From assembly GCA_036406475.1 (NCBI GenBank), contig DASXBA010000191.1, forward strand, positions 1-36,536: a DNA stretch of 36,536 nt, in the 5' to 3' direction. The stretch comes from DASXBA01 sp036406475. GTDB taxonomy: Bacteria > Actinomycetota > Thermoleophilia > Solirubrobacterales > Thermoleophilaceae. The position numbers and the translations under genes were made by a program. A model generated the notes under the pieces. The model was not told where the DNA came from. It was given only the letters and a program-made list of their open reading frames with translations, and did not search any database. This document shows positions 1 to 7,676 of this stretch, in pieces (position 1 is the stretch's first letter; the number at the start of each line of letters is the position of its first letter).

Positions 1-761
1 GCGTTTCCGACGACCACGGCGCAGCGCCAGCCGGTCATGTTGTAGCCCTTGGAGAGCGAGAACACCTCGATCCCGACGTCCTTGGCGCCGGGCGTCTGCA
101 GGAAGGAGGGCGCGCGGTAGCCGTCGTAGGTGATCTCCGAGTAGGAGTTGTCGTGGACGACGAGGATGTCGTGCTCGCGCGCGAACTCCACGACGCGCTC
201 GAAGAACCCGGGCGGAACGATCGCGCCGGTGGGGTTGTTGGGGTAGTTGAGGTACATCAGCTTCGCCCTCGCACGGTCCCCGGGCGCAATGGCGTCAAGG
301 TCGGGGGTGAAGCCGAGGTCTGGGACGAGCGGCATCACGACGGCCTCGCCGCCCGCGAGCAGCGGGCCGCCGGTGTAAACGGGATAGCCGGGGTCGGATG
401 CGAGCGCCGCGTCGCCGGGGTCGAGGAAGGCGAGGTTGAGGTTGAAGACGCACTCTTTGGCGCCGAGCGCCGGGACGATCTCGGTCTCCGGGTCGAGCTC
501 CACGCCGAAGCGGCGCTCGTAGAAGCGCGCCACGGCCTCGCGGAACTCGGCCCGCCCTCGGTTCGAGGGGTACTGGTGGGTGCCCGGGTCCCTCGCCGCA
601 TCGGCGAGGGCGTCGATCACGAGCTCGGGCGTCGGCGTGTCCGGGTCGCCGATCCCGAGGCTGATCACGTCGACTCCGGCGGCCTTCTTCTCGGCGATCT
701 TCCGCTCGAGCTCCGCGAACAGGTATGGCGGCAGCCGGCTCAGGCGGTCGCTCGGCTTCAC
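1..761 (-). CDS. dapL: LL-diaminopimelate aminotransferase (partial, C-terminus beyond window)
   Basis: This PLP-dependent class I/II aminotransferase should convert tetrahydrodipicolinate plus glutamate directly to LL-diaminopimelate in the cytoplasm, bypassing the acyl-blocked steps of lysine and peptidoglycan synthesis. The first 253 residues are present. They include the N-terminal run RLSRLPPYLFAELERK, SLGIGDPDTPTP, HQYPSNRG, LNYPNNPTG and HDNSYSEI, and near the window edge the PLP-lysine motif SLSKGYNMTGWR. The order matches the DapL/DapC-direct type rather than generic aspartate aminotransferases. The start is GTG at 761, which overlaps the dapF stop as GTGA, so translation is probably coupled to dapF. 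The dapF partner and dapA/dapB elsewhere in the window support the DAP role. The frame stays open to base 1. A related aminotransferase with another substrate cannot be excluded without the C-terminus. Confidence 0.88.
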   Translation of the reverse strand, partial: MKPSDRLSRLPPYLFAELERKIAEKKAAGVDVISLGIGDPDTPTPELVIDALADAARDPGTHQYPSNRGRAEFREAVARFYERRFGVELDPETEIVPALGAKECVFNLNLAFLDPGDAALASDPGYPVYTGGPLLAGGEAVVMPLVPDLGFTPDLDAIAPGDRARAKLMYLNYPNNPTGAIVPPGFFERVVEFAREHDILVVHDNSYSEITYDGYRAPSFLQTPGAKDVGIEVFSLSKGYNMTGWRCAVVVGN

Positions 762-1597
762 CGCAGCTCCTCGACCAGCTCGTCGCTCAGCCGGCCTGCG
801 TAGACCGGCACCGCCCAGCCCGTGAGGTCGACGTGCAGGTCCTCGCCCACCTCGACCTCGAGGTCGCCACCGTCGAGGTGCACGGTGAGCGGGCTGTCCG
901 CCCCCTTGAGCACGGCGGCGATCGCTGCGCCCGTGGCGCCGGTGCCGGAGGCCATGGTCTCCCCCACCCCGCGCTCGAAGATCCGCGCCGTGATCGCTTC
1001 GTCGCCGTCGCGGCGCCAGAAGGACACGTTGGTCCGGTTCGGGAACAGGTCGTGGCTCTCGATCGGCGGACCGTACAGCGACAGGTCGAAATCGGGGAGC
1101 TCGTCCCCCACCTCGATCGAGCACTGCGGGTTGCCCACCTGCACGAACTGGAAGCGGAACTCCCGGCCGGCGGACTCGAGCGACCCCTGGCCGTCATCGG
1201 CGCCCGAGGGGAAGTCGGACTCGGAGCGCAGCCGCGCCCGGCCCATGTCGACGCTGCACGTGTTGACACCGGTTATGCGGGGGCGGACCTCCCCCGCCGC
1301 CGTGGCGACGGAGAAGCTGTCGTTGTCGGTCCAGCCGCGCCGGCGCAGGTACATGACGGCCTCGCGCACGCCGTTGCCGGACAGCTCGGCCTCCGACCCG
1401 TCCGGGTTGAAGATCCGCAGCGAGGCGACGAAGCCGCGCTCCTCGCTGGGCGCCAGCACGAGCAATCCGTCCGACCCGATGCCCGTGTGCGGGGAGCAGA
1501 GCGCGCGGATTCGCTCAGCCGTGAGCTCGAACGGAAGCTCGGCCTCCTCGACGATGGCGTAGTCGTTGCCCAGGGCCTGCCACTTCTCGAACCGCAC
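758..1597 (-). CDS. dapF: Diaminopimelate epimerase with Ser at both catalytic Cys positions
   Basis: DapF interconverts LL- and meso-diaminopimelate using two cysteines as acid and base. The 279-aa protein has the expected length and landmarks: QALGNDYAIVEE at the N-terminus, GIGSDGLLVL, NPDGSEAEL, GNGVRE, VGNPQCSIEV and FERGVGETM. At residue 73 (ELSGNG) and residue 217 (MASGTGA), where the family has Cys73 and Cys217 in CGNG and ACGTGA, the sequence reads Ser, both from TCC codons. The numbering matches the E. coli/H. influenzae enzymes exactly. The rest of the fold looks intact, so this is not a decayed gene. The start is GTG 1597, chosen because MRFEKWQALGND is the family N-terminus; I see no clear Shine-Dalgarno. 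It lies 12 bp after the penicillin-acylase gene and overlaps dapL by GTGA. Confidence 0.9.
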   Translation of the reverse strand: MRFEKWQALGNDYAIVEEAELPFELTAERIRALCSPHTGIGSDGLLVLAPSEERGFVASLRIFNPDGSEAELSGNGVREAVMYLRRRGWTDNDSFSVATAAGEVRPRITGVNTCSVDMGRARLRSESDFPSGADDGQGSLESAGREFRFQFVQVGNPQCSIEVGDELPDFDLSLYGPPIESHDLFPNRTNVSFWRRDGDEAITARIFERGVGETMASGTGATGAAIAAVLKGADSPLTVHLDGGDLEVEVGEDLHVDLTGWAVPVYAGRLSDELVEELR

Positions 1598-1609
1598 GGG
1601 GCGGTGAGT

Positions 1610-4093
1610 CTATTTGCGGCGCTTGCGGTGCTTCGCGCGGATCTTCCGGTGACCCGAGAACTCCATGAGCTGCTGGAAGGTCGGCCGGTTTGTCCACCGC
1701 ATCGTGCGCGACCCGAGCAGACCCGGCTGGAACTCGATCCGCTCGGCGCTCGAGTCCGACGCCCACCCCTGCGGGTCCTGCCCCTGGCTGGCCGCGAGGC
1801 CGTCCACCGCTCCCTTGAGCGCCGCCCAGAGAGACGCCCGGCAGGCGGACAGGCTCCCATTGCCGCAGTAGCCGCGGCTGAAGCGCCCGCGCACGTGGTC
1901 ACCGAGGAGTGTGCGCAGATCCTTGTCGACATAGCCGTACCAGCCGTCGTCATAAGCGCTTCCGTTGCCGTCGTTCGGCGAGTCGTCGACCTGCTGGAGC
2001 TGCACCAACGGGCCGTTGGCGGCCGCGAGGTCGCCGAGTACCGGGGTTAGGACCGCTCTTGCCATCGGCGCCCAGGCCGCGTCCAGGATCGCGGCGCCCG
2101 GATCATCGATCCTGCCGTCGAGGTTCCGGTCGAGACGGCTCGACCCGTGCGCCCGCCACGAGCTGATCAGCTTCGCCGCCTGCTGTGTGCGGGCATCCGG
2201 CGCCGGACCACCCTGGAGCACGCGTGCGATCACCGGCCAGACCTCGCGCACCCGAAGGTCCTGCGTGGCCGCCCGGTTCATCACGTTCACGACGTCCACG
2301 AGCCTGTTTCGCTTCTTGAACCCCCTGAACAGCTCAACGCGGTCGACGGACCCGTAATCCTGCTGGCTGTCAGCGGCGTTGAAGCCGGGCGCCGTCTTGC
2401 CGTTCCAGTTGAGGATGAGGCCGCGCCCGCCGCGCGGATCGAGCGCCTGAGGATGCCGCCGGCGGGAGAGGAAGCCCCGCCACTCGTACTTGCCGGTGCC
2501 GAGCGTCGGCAGGCTCGGATTGGTGCCGCGCGCACGGATTGGCAGGCGACCCGCCGTGTAGAAGGCGATGCTCCGGTGGTCGACGTAGAAGAGGTTGAAC
2601 GTGAAGTTCAGCTCATTGGCCACCCGCGCGAAGTCGCGGGCGTTGCGCACCGCGCCGGAGTCCAGATCGGCGCCGATGAAGGCGTTGAGCGCCTCGAGCC
2701 CGCGCGTCGCCCGCTTGCGCGCAACCGCGTACGGCTTGCCGTGGATCGTCACGGTGCCGGTGACCGGTCCGTGCACGGTCTCGCGGAAGACGACGGGCGT
2801 CTTGCCATCGAGGACACCGGCGTTGAAGCGCTTCATGCTCCGGCAGCGACCCTTGAACACGTAGTGGGTGGATTGGCGGGTCGGAGCGCTTCCGTTCGGA
2901 TTGCAGAGCTTCTCCACGAACTCGTCCGTGTTGTCGGACCCGGACGAGGTGGCACTCCAGGCGTAGTCGCGCGTTCGGCCGATCATCACGTAGGGCGTGC
3001 CGGGCAGTCCGGAGCCGCGGACGTCGATGCCGCCGCCGTGAAGGTCGTACTCGAGGAACAGCTGCGGGTAGTAGTAGCCCAGCTGCGGGCCCATCACGGC
3101 CAACGGATGGCCGCTCGCCGAGCGCTTGCGGCCGATCAGGATCGCGTTGGACATGTCCCTCTGCCCGGACTGCGCGACCGCGGCGGCGTGCGCCGCGGAT
3201 GCCGACATCGAGCCCGGATCGACTACCCGGGAACCGGGTGCCTTCCCCCTGGGGTTGAGCTGGTAGGGGAAGCGCTTGGTGGTCGTGACCGGGGCCGCCG
3301 GGTCCTCGGCCTCGCGCAGGTCGCGCCAGACGCGATCGCCGGAGGAGCCCATCCGCTGCCTGAGCTGTGCGAGGAACTGCGAGCTGCGCACCTCGTCCCC
3401 ACCGCCGGCACCGAAGACCTGGCCCAGCAGTCCGACGATCGCGATGACGTCGGTTCTCGTCCACGGCTTGGCCTTGTTGCCGGTCTTGCGGTAGTAGGCG
3501 TTGATGCCGGCGACGTAGGCGTCGACGTCCCTGAGGATGCGGCGGCCGCGGCGGCCCTTGCGCCGCAGGAGCCGGGTCTCGCGGCGCAGGAAGCGCTCGG
3601 TCTGGGCGCTCGGGGTGAACGAGCGAAGAGAGGTGGCGAGGTCGAGGGCCTTCAGGCCGGGGGCGTCGACCACCGCGAGACGAGAGGGGTAGCGCAGAGT
3701 CTCGACGAACAGCGACCGGTCCCGTCCGGTCTCCCAGCCAGCCCCGAAGAAGACGTCGGAGCGCGTCCGTCCGCGGATGTGGGGAACACCCCAGCTGTCG
3801 CGACGGATCTGGACGCCGGCCTTGGGTCGCTCGATGCTGCCGCCGCGCGGCGCGAAGAAGCGGGCCGACTTGAAGTAGGTCGTGAGGTCGCCGGCCCGGA
3901 TCCTGTCGAACAGCGGTGTGAGCCCGTCATAAAGCGGCAGCTGATCGGTGCCGTTCTTGTCCGGAGGCAGCGAGCCGGTCTGGCCCGGCGGCAGGATGTT
4001 CAGCGTCGTCTTGCCGTAGTCGAGCTTTGCGGCCGCCGGCGCAGCGCACGCCAGCAGCGCAACGCCAACCAGAACGACTACGGACCGCTTCAC
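1610..4093 (-). CDS. Secreted penicillin-acylase-family Ntn hydrolase
   Basis: This is an N-terminal-nucleophile amidase of the penicillin G/cephalosporin/acyl-homoserine-lactone acylase family. Such precursors are exported and self-cleaved into alpha and beta chains. The 827-aa product begins with a signal peptide (KRS, hydrophobic VVVLVGVALL, AAPAAA near residue 22). The alpha-chain signature IRRDSWGVPHI is at about 96-106 and FGAGWETGRDR at 116-126. A spacer leads to the predicted nucleophile Ser315 in DMSNAILIG, followed by HPLAVMGPQLGYYYP and SSGSDNTDEF. The C-terminus is strongly basic (GHRKIRAKHRKRRK). The start is GTG 4093 with a strong GGAGGAGG about 5 bp upstream. It lies 45 bp after miaA and 12 bp before dapF, so it may be cotranscribed with a DAP gene. 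The substrate (lactam, acyl-homoserine lactone or a cell-wall amide) cannot be told from sequence. Confidence 0.88.
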   Translation of the reverse strand: MKRSVVVLVGVALLACAAPAAAKLDYGKTTLNILPPGQTGSLPPDKNGTDQLPLYDGLTPLFDRIRAGDLTTYFKSARFFAPRGGSIERPKAGVQIRRDSWGVPHIRGRTRSDVFFGAGWETGRDRSLFVETLRYPSRLAVVDAPGLKALDLATSLRSFTPSAQTERFLRRETRLLRRKGRRGRRILRDVDAYVAGINAYYRKTGNKAKPWTRTDVIAIVGLLGQVFGAGGGDEVRSSQFLAQLRQRMGSSGDRVWRDLREAEDPAAPVTTTKRFPYQLNPRGKAPGSRVVDPGSMSASAAHAAAVAQSGQRDMSNAILIGRKRSASGHPLAVMGPQLGYYYPQLFLEYDLHGGGIDVRGSGLPGTPYVMIGRTRDYAWSATSSGSDNTDEFVEKLCNPNGSAPTRQSTHYVFKGRCRSMKRFNAGVLDGKTPVVFRETVHGPVTGTVTIHGKPYAVARKRATRGLEALNAFIGADLDSGAVRNARDFARVANELNFTFNLFYVDHRSIAFYTAGRLPIRARGTNPSLPTLGTGKYEWRGFLSRRRHPQALDPRGGRGLILNWNGKTAPGFNAADSQQDYGSVDRVELFRGFKKRNRLVDVVNVMNRAATQDLRVREVWPVIARVLQGGPAPDARTQQAAKLISSWRAHGSSRLDRNLDGRIDDPGAAILDAAWAPMARAVLTPVLGDLAAANGPLVQLQQVDDSPNDGNGSAYDDGWYGYVDKDLRTLLGDHVRGRFSRGYCGNGSLSACRASLWAALKGAVDGLAASQGQDPQGWASDSSAERIEFQPGLLGSRTMRWTNRPTFQQLMEFSGHRKIRAKHRKRRK

Positions 4094-4138
4094 TTTCCCT
4101 CCTCCTCCGCGGCGTCCTCTCCGCGGCGCGGCAGAGTA

Positions 4139-5038
4139 TCAGTGCGCCAAGCCGGCGATTTGGCCCGCGACCTCTTCGACGCGACGGCCAGTCAGATCGA
4201 TGACGTTCACCGCGGAAAGCTTGCGCAACCAGGTCAGCTGGCGCTTGGCGTAGTTGCGCGTCCGCCGCTTCATTCCCTCGACGTCACCGCCGAGCAGCTC
4301 CTCGAAGCCGAGCGCCTTGCGCGCGGTTGCCGATGCGCCGGCCGCCTCGGCCCGGTGCACCTCCTCCGCCGCGCCGGAGGCGACCATGCGCTCGACGCGC
4401 TCGTCGATCGCCCGGTAGAGCGTGTCCCGTTCGAGCACGAGGCCGCAGAGGAGCGTCGGCTGGCGGAGCTCTGCGGTCCAGAGGCGCGGTTCGTCGACGG
4501 CAGCGGCGGGCTCCTCCCCCATCTCGAGCAGCTCGAGCGCCCGGACGATCCGGCTGCGGTCGGCCGGGTCGATCGTCGCCGCCGCGCGCGGGGAGCGCTC
4601 CGCCAGCTCGTCGTGCAGCGCCTGCGGCCCGCGCTCCGCGAGCTCCGCCTGTAGGCGCTCGCGCCGCTCCGGCTCGGGCGGCGGCCGCAGGTCGAGGTCG
4701 GTGAGAGCCGCCTGGAGGTAGAGCCCCGTGCCGCCGACGACGATCGGGCGGCGTCCGGCCGCGAGCGCGCCGTCGATCTCGGCGTGGGCGAGGGCGGCAA
4801 ACTCGCCGGCGGAAAAGGTCTCCGTGATCGGGACGAAGCCGAGCAGCCGGTGCTCGAGGCGCTGCCGCTCCGCGGCGCTCGCCGCCCCGGTGAGCAGCTC
4901 GAGCCCCTCGTAGACCTGGAGGGCGTCGGCCGAGACCGCCAGCGGGTCCTCGCCCCGCTCGCGCAGCCGCTCGGCGAGGGCGATCGCGACGGCCGTCTTA
5001 CCCACCCCCGTGGGCCCGAAGATGGCAATCGCCTGCAC
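4139..5038 (-). CDS. miaA: tRNA dimethylallyltransferase
   Basis: MiaA transfers a dimethylallyl group to N6 of A37 in tRNAs reading UNN codons, the step before MiaB. The 299-aa protein has the P-loop GPTGVGKT at 8-15, the substrate motif SADALQVYEGL, where many homologues have DSxQVYRG, then GGTGLYLQAAL, RKALGFEELL and the C-terminal YAKRQLTWLRK that contacts the anticodon stem. The reading frame stays open upstream to 5224, but family alignment points to the GTG at 5038 (VQAIAIFGPTG). I see no Shine-Dalgarno there. A CATACT hexamer ends 6 bp before the GTG, so a leaderless transcript is possible. The 55-bp gap to the divergent lipoprotein gene must hold the promoters for both. In many bacteria miaA abuts dapF; here a penicillin-acylase gene separates them. 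Confidence 0.93.
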   Translation of the reverse strand: MQAIAIFGPTGVGKTAVAIALAERLRERGEDPLAVSADALQVYEGLELLTGAASAAERQRLEHRLLGFVPITETFSAGEFAALAHAEIDGALAAGRRPIVVGGTGLYLQAALTDLDLRPPPEPERRERLQAELAERGPQALHDELAERSPRAAATIDPADRSRIVRALELLEMGEEPAAAVDEPRLWTAELRQPTLLCGLVLERDTLYRAIDERVERMVASGAAEEVHRAEAAGASATARKALGFEELLGGDVEGMKRRTRNYAKRQLTWLRKLSAVNVIDLTGRRVEEVAGQIAGLAH

Positions 5039-5093
5039 AGCGCGAGTATGGCCGTGCGACGCGCGAAGGGCTTCGACCGCTAGGAATAGGACC

Positions 5094-5837
5094 GTGCGCA
5101 GCTTCCATCTGGCCCTGTGCGCTGCCGCGGCGCTCGCCGTGAGCGGCTGCCAGGCCACCGACACCGACGATCCGCCCGAGACCTCGCACCCGCTCAAGGT
5201 CCAGCACGCGCTGGGCGAGACCAAGGTGCCCGGGCACGCCGAGCGCCCCGTGACGCTCTATCCGAGCGAGCTCGACGACACCTATGCCCTCGGCTCCGCG
5301 CCGGTGGGCGCCGCCGGTCCGATTCCGGACTACCTCGGCCGGAAGCGCACCCGCGCGCTGAAGAGCGTCGGGTCGGTTTCGAGCCCCGACCTAGGTCGGA
5401 TCGAGGCGCTCGACCCGGACGTGATCCTGGCGACGAAGAAGCAGCGTCGCTTCTACAAGCGACTCAAGAAGATCGCGCCGACCGTCGCGATCGACTCCAC
5501 CGTCGACTGGAAGCCCAACCTGCGTCAGGACGGCGAGGCGCTGGGCGAGTCCGACTTCTCGGAAAAGCTCCTCACCGCCTACGACGAGCAGGTGGCCCGG
5601 GTCAAGCGGACGATTCACGGCCGCGCCAAGCCGTCGTACCCGGCCGAGGTGAAGCCGGCGCTGAGCCGGCCGTTCGTGGTCTCGATCCTCAAGGACGTGG
5701 GCCTGCCTCATCCGAAGCCGCGCTCCGACCTCCTGGAGGGCTCTCGGCCGGGCCGCTACGACGCCTGGACGCTCGGGATCGGCTACATCGCCGCCACGCG
5801 GGTCCTGGACGACCTCGAGAGCTTTACGAGGCCCTAG
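5094..5837 (+). CDS. Lipoprotein resembling a metal/siderophore-type ABC binding protein, shortened
   Basis: This looks like a membrane-anchored extracellular solute-binding protein of the FecB/BtuF (TroA-like) fold. The GTG at 5094 starts a lipoprotein signal peptide with lipobox AVSGC (Cys19). The N-terminal lobe shows RPVTLYPSELDDTYALGSAPVGAAG, a SVGSVSSPDLGRIEALDPDVILA segment typical of this fold, and a following lobe-connecting helix. The mature family is about 300 aa, whereas this precursor is only 247. After VSILKDVGLPHPKP it passes almost at once to GIGYIAATRVLDDL, the usual final helix. The segment that normally carries the second ELDADV-type strand and the GRVH-type strand is missing. 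No permease or ATPase gene is nearby. It is the only gene in the miaA-miaB interval and runs against them, overlapping the miaB 3' end by 14 bp. The substrate is unknown. Confidence 0.7.
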   Translation: MRSFHLALCAAAALAVSGCQATDTDDPPETSHPLKVQHALGETKVPGHAERPVTLYPSELDDTYALGSAPVGAAGPIPDYLGRKRTRALKSVGSVSSPDLGRIEALDPDVILATKKQRRFYKRLKKIAPTVAIDSTVDWKPNLRQDGEALGESDFSEKLLTAYDEQVARVKRTIHGRAKPSYPAEVKPALSRPFVVSILKDVGLPHPKPRSDLLEGSRPGRYDAWTLGIGYIAATRVLDDLESFTRP

Positions 5838-7146
5838 CCAACAGGCGCTCCGTTCCCGCGAGCGTGGTGCTCGTTGCGGAGGCGATCTCGACGTCCGTGA
5901 ACTCGCCCGCGGCGGCCAGGCCGGTGAAGTTGACGGTCTTGTTGTGGCGTGTACGGCCGCGGAGCCGCTCCGGGTCCGTACGCGACGGCCCCTCGACAAG
6001 CACCTCGAGCGTGCGGCCCACGAAGCGCTGGGCCCGCTCCGTCGCGATCCGCTGAACCGCCTCCACCAGGCGCTCCATCCGCTCCCGCGACACTTCGTGC
6101 GGCAGACGGTCCGGGAGCTCGGCCGCCGGCGTCTCGCGGCGCGGCGAGTAGATGAAGGTGAAGGCGGAGTCGTAGCGCGCCTGCTCGACCACCTCGAGCG
6201 TCTCGCAGAAGTGGTCCTCGGTCTCGCCGGGGAAGCCGACGATGATGTCGGTCGTGATCGCGCAGTCCGGGACGAGCTCGCGGATCATCGCGACGCGGTC
6301 GAGGTAGCGCTCGCGGTTGTAGGTCCGCCTCATCGCCTTGAGGATCCGGCTCGAGCCCGACTGGAGCGGCAGGTGGATGTGCTCGCAGACGCTCGGCAGC
6401 TCCGCGTGCGCGCGGATCACGTCCTCGCGGATGTCCTTGGGATGTGGGCTCGTGTAGCGGATCCGCTCGATCCCGTCGATCGCGTCGACCATCGCCAGCA
6501 GCTCCGCGAAGGTCGTCTTCGAGCCCTTGGGAAGGTCGCGCCCGTAGGAGCAGACGTTCTGGCCGAGGAGCGTGACCTCCCTGACGCCGTCGGCTGCGAG
6601 CCGCTCGACTTCGGCGACCAGCTCGGCTGCCGGCCGCGACACCTCGCGGCCTCGCGTCGAGGGCACGATGCAGTAGGCGCAGACGCAGTTGCAGCCCACC
6701 GAGATCTGCACCCAGCCCTGGTGCTCGCGCTCGCGCTTGGCGGGCAGGTGGCCGGTGAAGCCCTCGAACTCGAAGTAGCCCTGCGCGGTGAGGCTGTCGC
6801 TCGTGAGGAACTCGGCGAGCTTGTGGTACTGGCCCGGGCCGAAGGCCACGTCGACGAACGGGAACTGCTCGAAGACCCGCTCCTTCATCGACTGCGACCA
6901 GCAGCCGCCGACCCCGATCACCCGCGCCGGGTCCTCGCCCTTCAGCCGCTTGGCCTCGCCGAGGTGGCCCACCAGCCGGTTGTCGGCCTTCTCCCGGATC
7001 GAGCAGGTGTTGAAGAGGATCAGGTCGGCGTCGTCACGGGCCCCCGCCTCGTCGTAGCCGAGCGACTCCAGCATGCCCTTCATGCGCTCGGAGTCGTGCT
7101 CGTTCATCTGACAGCCGAACGTGGTGAGGTGGTAGCTCCTCGCCAT
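5824..7146 (-). CDS. miaB: tRNA-2-methylthio-N6-dimethylallyladenosine synthase
   Basis: MiaB is a radical-SAM methylthiotransferase that adds a methylthio group to C2 of i6A37 in tRNA, acting after MiaA. The 440-aa product has the three-part family structure. The N-terminal UPF0004 domain has cluster-binding Cys12, Cys48 and Cys82 (TFGCQMNEHDSE, LFNTCSIRE, GVGGCWSQ). The radical-SAM motif CxxxCxxC is at Cys152, Cys156 and Cys159 (GCNCVCAYC, with an extra Cys154). The C-terminal TRAM domain follows FVGRTLEVLVEG. The start is ATG 7146, which shares one base with the stop of the upstream gene (TGATG), implying reinitiation. The 3' end overlaps the convergent lipoprotein gene by 14 bp. Length and motifs are standard, and miaA next door supports MiaB rather than RimO or MtaB. 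Confidence 0.96.
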   Translation of the reverse strand: MARSYHLTTFGCQMNEHDSERMKGMLESLGYDEAGARDDADLILFNTCSIREKADNRLVGHLGEAKRLKGEDPARVIGVGGCWSQSMKERVFEQFPFVDVAFGPGQYHKLAEFLTSDSLTAQGYFEFEGFTGHLPAKREREHQGWVQISVGCNCVCAYCIVPSTRGREVSRPAAELVAEVERLAADGVREVTLLGQNVCSYGRDLPKGSKTTFAELLAMVDAIDGIERIRYTSPHPKDIREDVIRAHAELPSVCEHIHLPLQSGSSRILKAMRRTYNRERYLDRVAMIRELVPDCAITTDIIVGFPGETEDHFCETLEVVEQARYDSAFTFIYSPRRETPAAELPDRLPHEVSRERMERLVEAVQRIATERAQRFVGRTLEVLVEGPSRTDPERLRGRTRHNKTVNFTGLAAAGEFTDVEIASATSTTLAGTERLLARAS

Positions 7147-7676
7147 CAGGGCGAGGATAGGCGCTCGGCCAGGCGCGGGTAACGCGTAACGATGCCGTCC
7201 TGGTCGTACTCGAGCTCGGCCGTGAAGTCGCTATCGAGGCCGACGTAGCGGACACGTCCCGGCCCGAGCGGCTCGTAGCGCTGCCGGGAGAGGCGCACGC
7301 TCAGCTCCGGCAGCGCGACCCAGGCCATGACCAGCTCTGCCGCCGGGTCCGGCCCGCGCAGGATCGGCATCGTGTTGGTGAGCGGCGAGTTCTGGAGATC
7401 GCAGTCGAGCGCCTCCGCCAGGTCGGGCCGCGGCCTGCCGTTCTCCGTCCACCCCGCCTCCTCCGAGCGGCGCAGGTCGAGGCTGCGATCGCCCGCCCTC
7501 GCCTGCAGGCGCAGCGTGGCCCAGCCGGCGCCGGTCGTGAGCTCGTAGTCGACCCGGTACGGCTCCGGCTCGGCGCCGAGCTGCGTCCCGCGGGCCTCGA
7601 GGCGGTCCCCGCCGAGGCGGACCTCAGCCGCCTCGGCGAGCCATTCCTCGAGCCCGCGCCAGACGATCAGCGTCAC
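7146..7676 (-). CDS. Putative glycolipid-binding protein (PF06475-like)
   Basis: This 176-aa protein resembles the putative glycolipid-binding family (formerly DUF1089): TLIVWRGLEEWLAEAAEVR at the N-terminus, ARGTQLGAEPEPYRVDYEL, WATLRLQARAGDRSLDLRR, DCDLQNSPLTNTMPILR, and a C-terminal VRYVGLDSDFTAELEYDQDG with VTRYPRLAER. There is no signal peptide or membrane segment. The family has a structure but no firm biochemical function, so binding of glycolipid is a label and not a demonstrated role. The start is GTG 7676, which overlaps the padR stop as GTGA, and the stop shares one base with the miaB ATG. The three genes are therefore probably one mRNA, and this protein is the likeliest object of PadR control. 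Confidence 0.72.
   Translation of the reverse strand: MTLIVWRGLEEWLAEAAEVRLGGDRLEARGTQLGAEPEPYRVDYELTTGAGWATLRLQARAGDRSLDLRRSEEAGWTENGRPRPDLAEALDCDLQNSPLTNTMPILRGPDPAAELVMAWVALPELSVRLSRQRYEPLGPGRVRYVGLDSDFTAELEYDQDGIVTRYPRLAERLSSP

Noticed and set aside
758..1597. dapF as a pseudogene
   Set aside because: Apart from the two Ser substitutions every family block is present, there is no frameshift, and both neighbours are closely packed.
2147..4654. 835-codon open frame on the plus strand opposite the acylase and miaA genes
   Set aside because: GC-rich codon positions keep antisense frames open; its translation is Arg/Ala/Leu-rich with no domain, while the minus strand has clear acylase and MiaA motifs.
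5824..5837. Overlap of lipoprotein and miaB ends as a sign of a frameshift
   Set aside because: Both proteins end with normal family termini; short convergent overlaps also occur at 13436-13439, 22602-22645 and 35319-35338.
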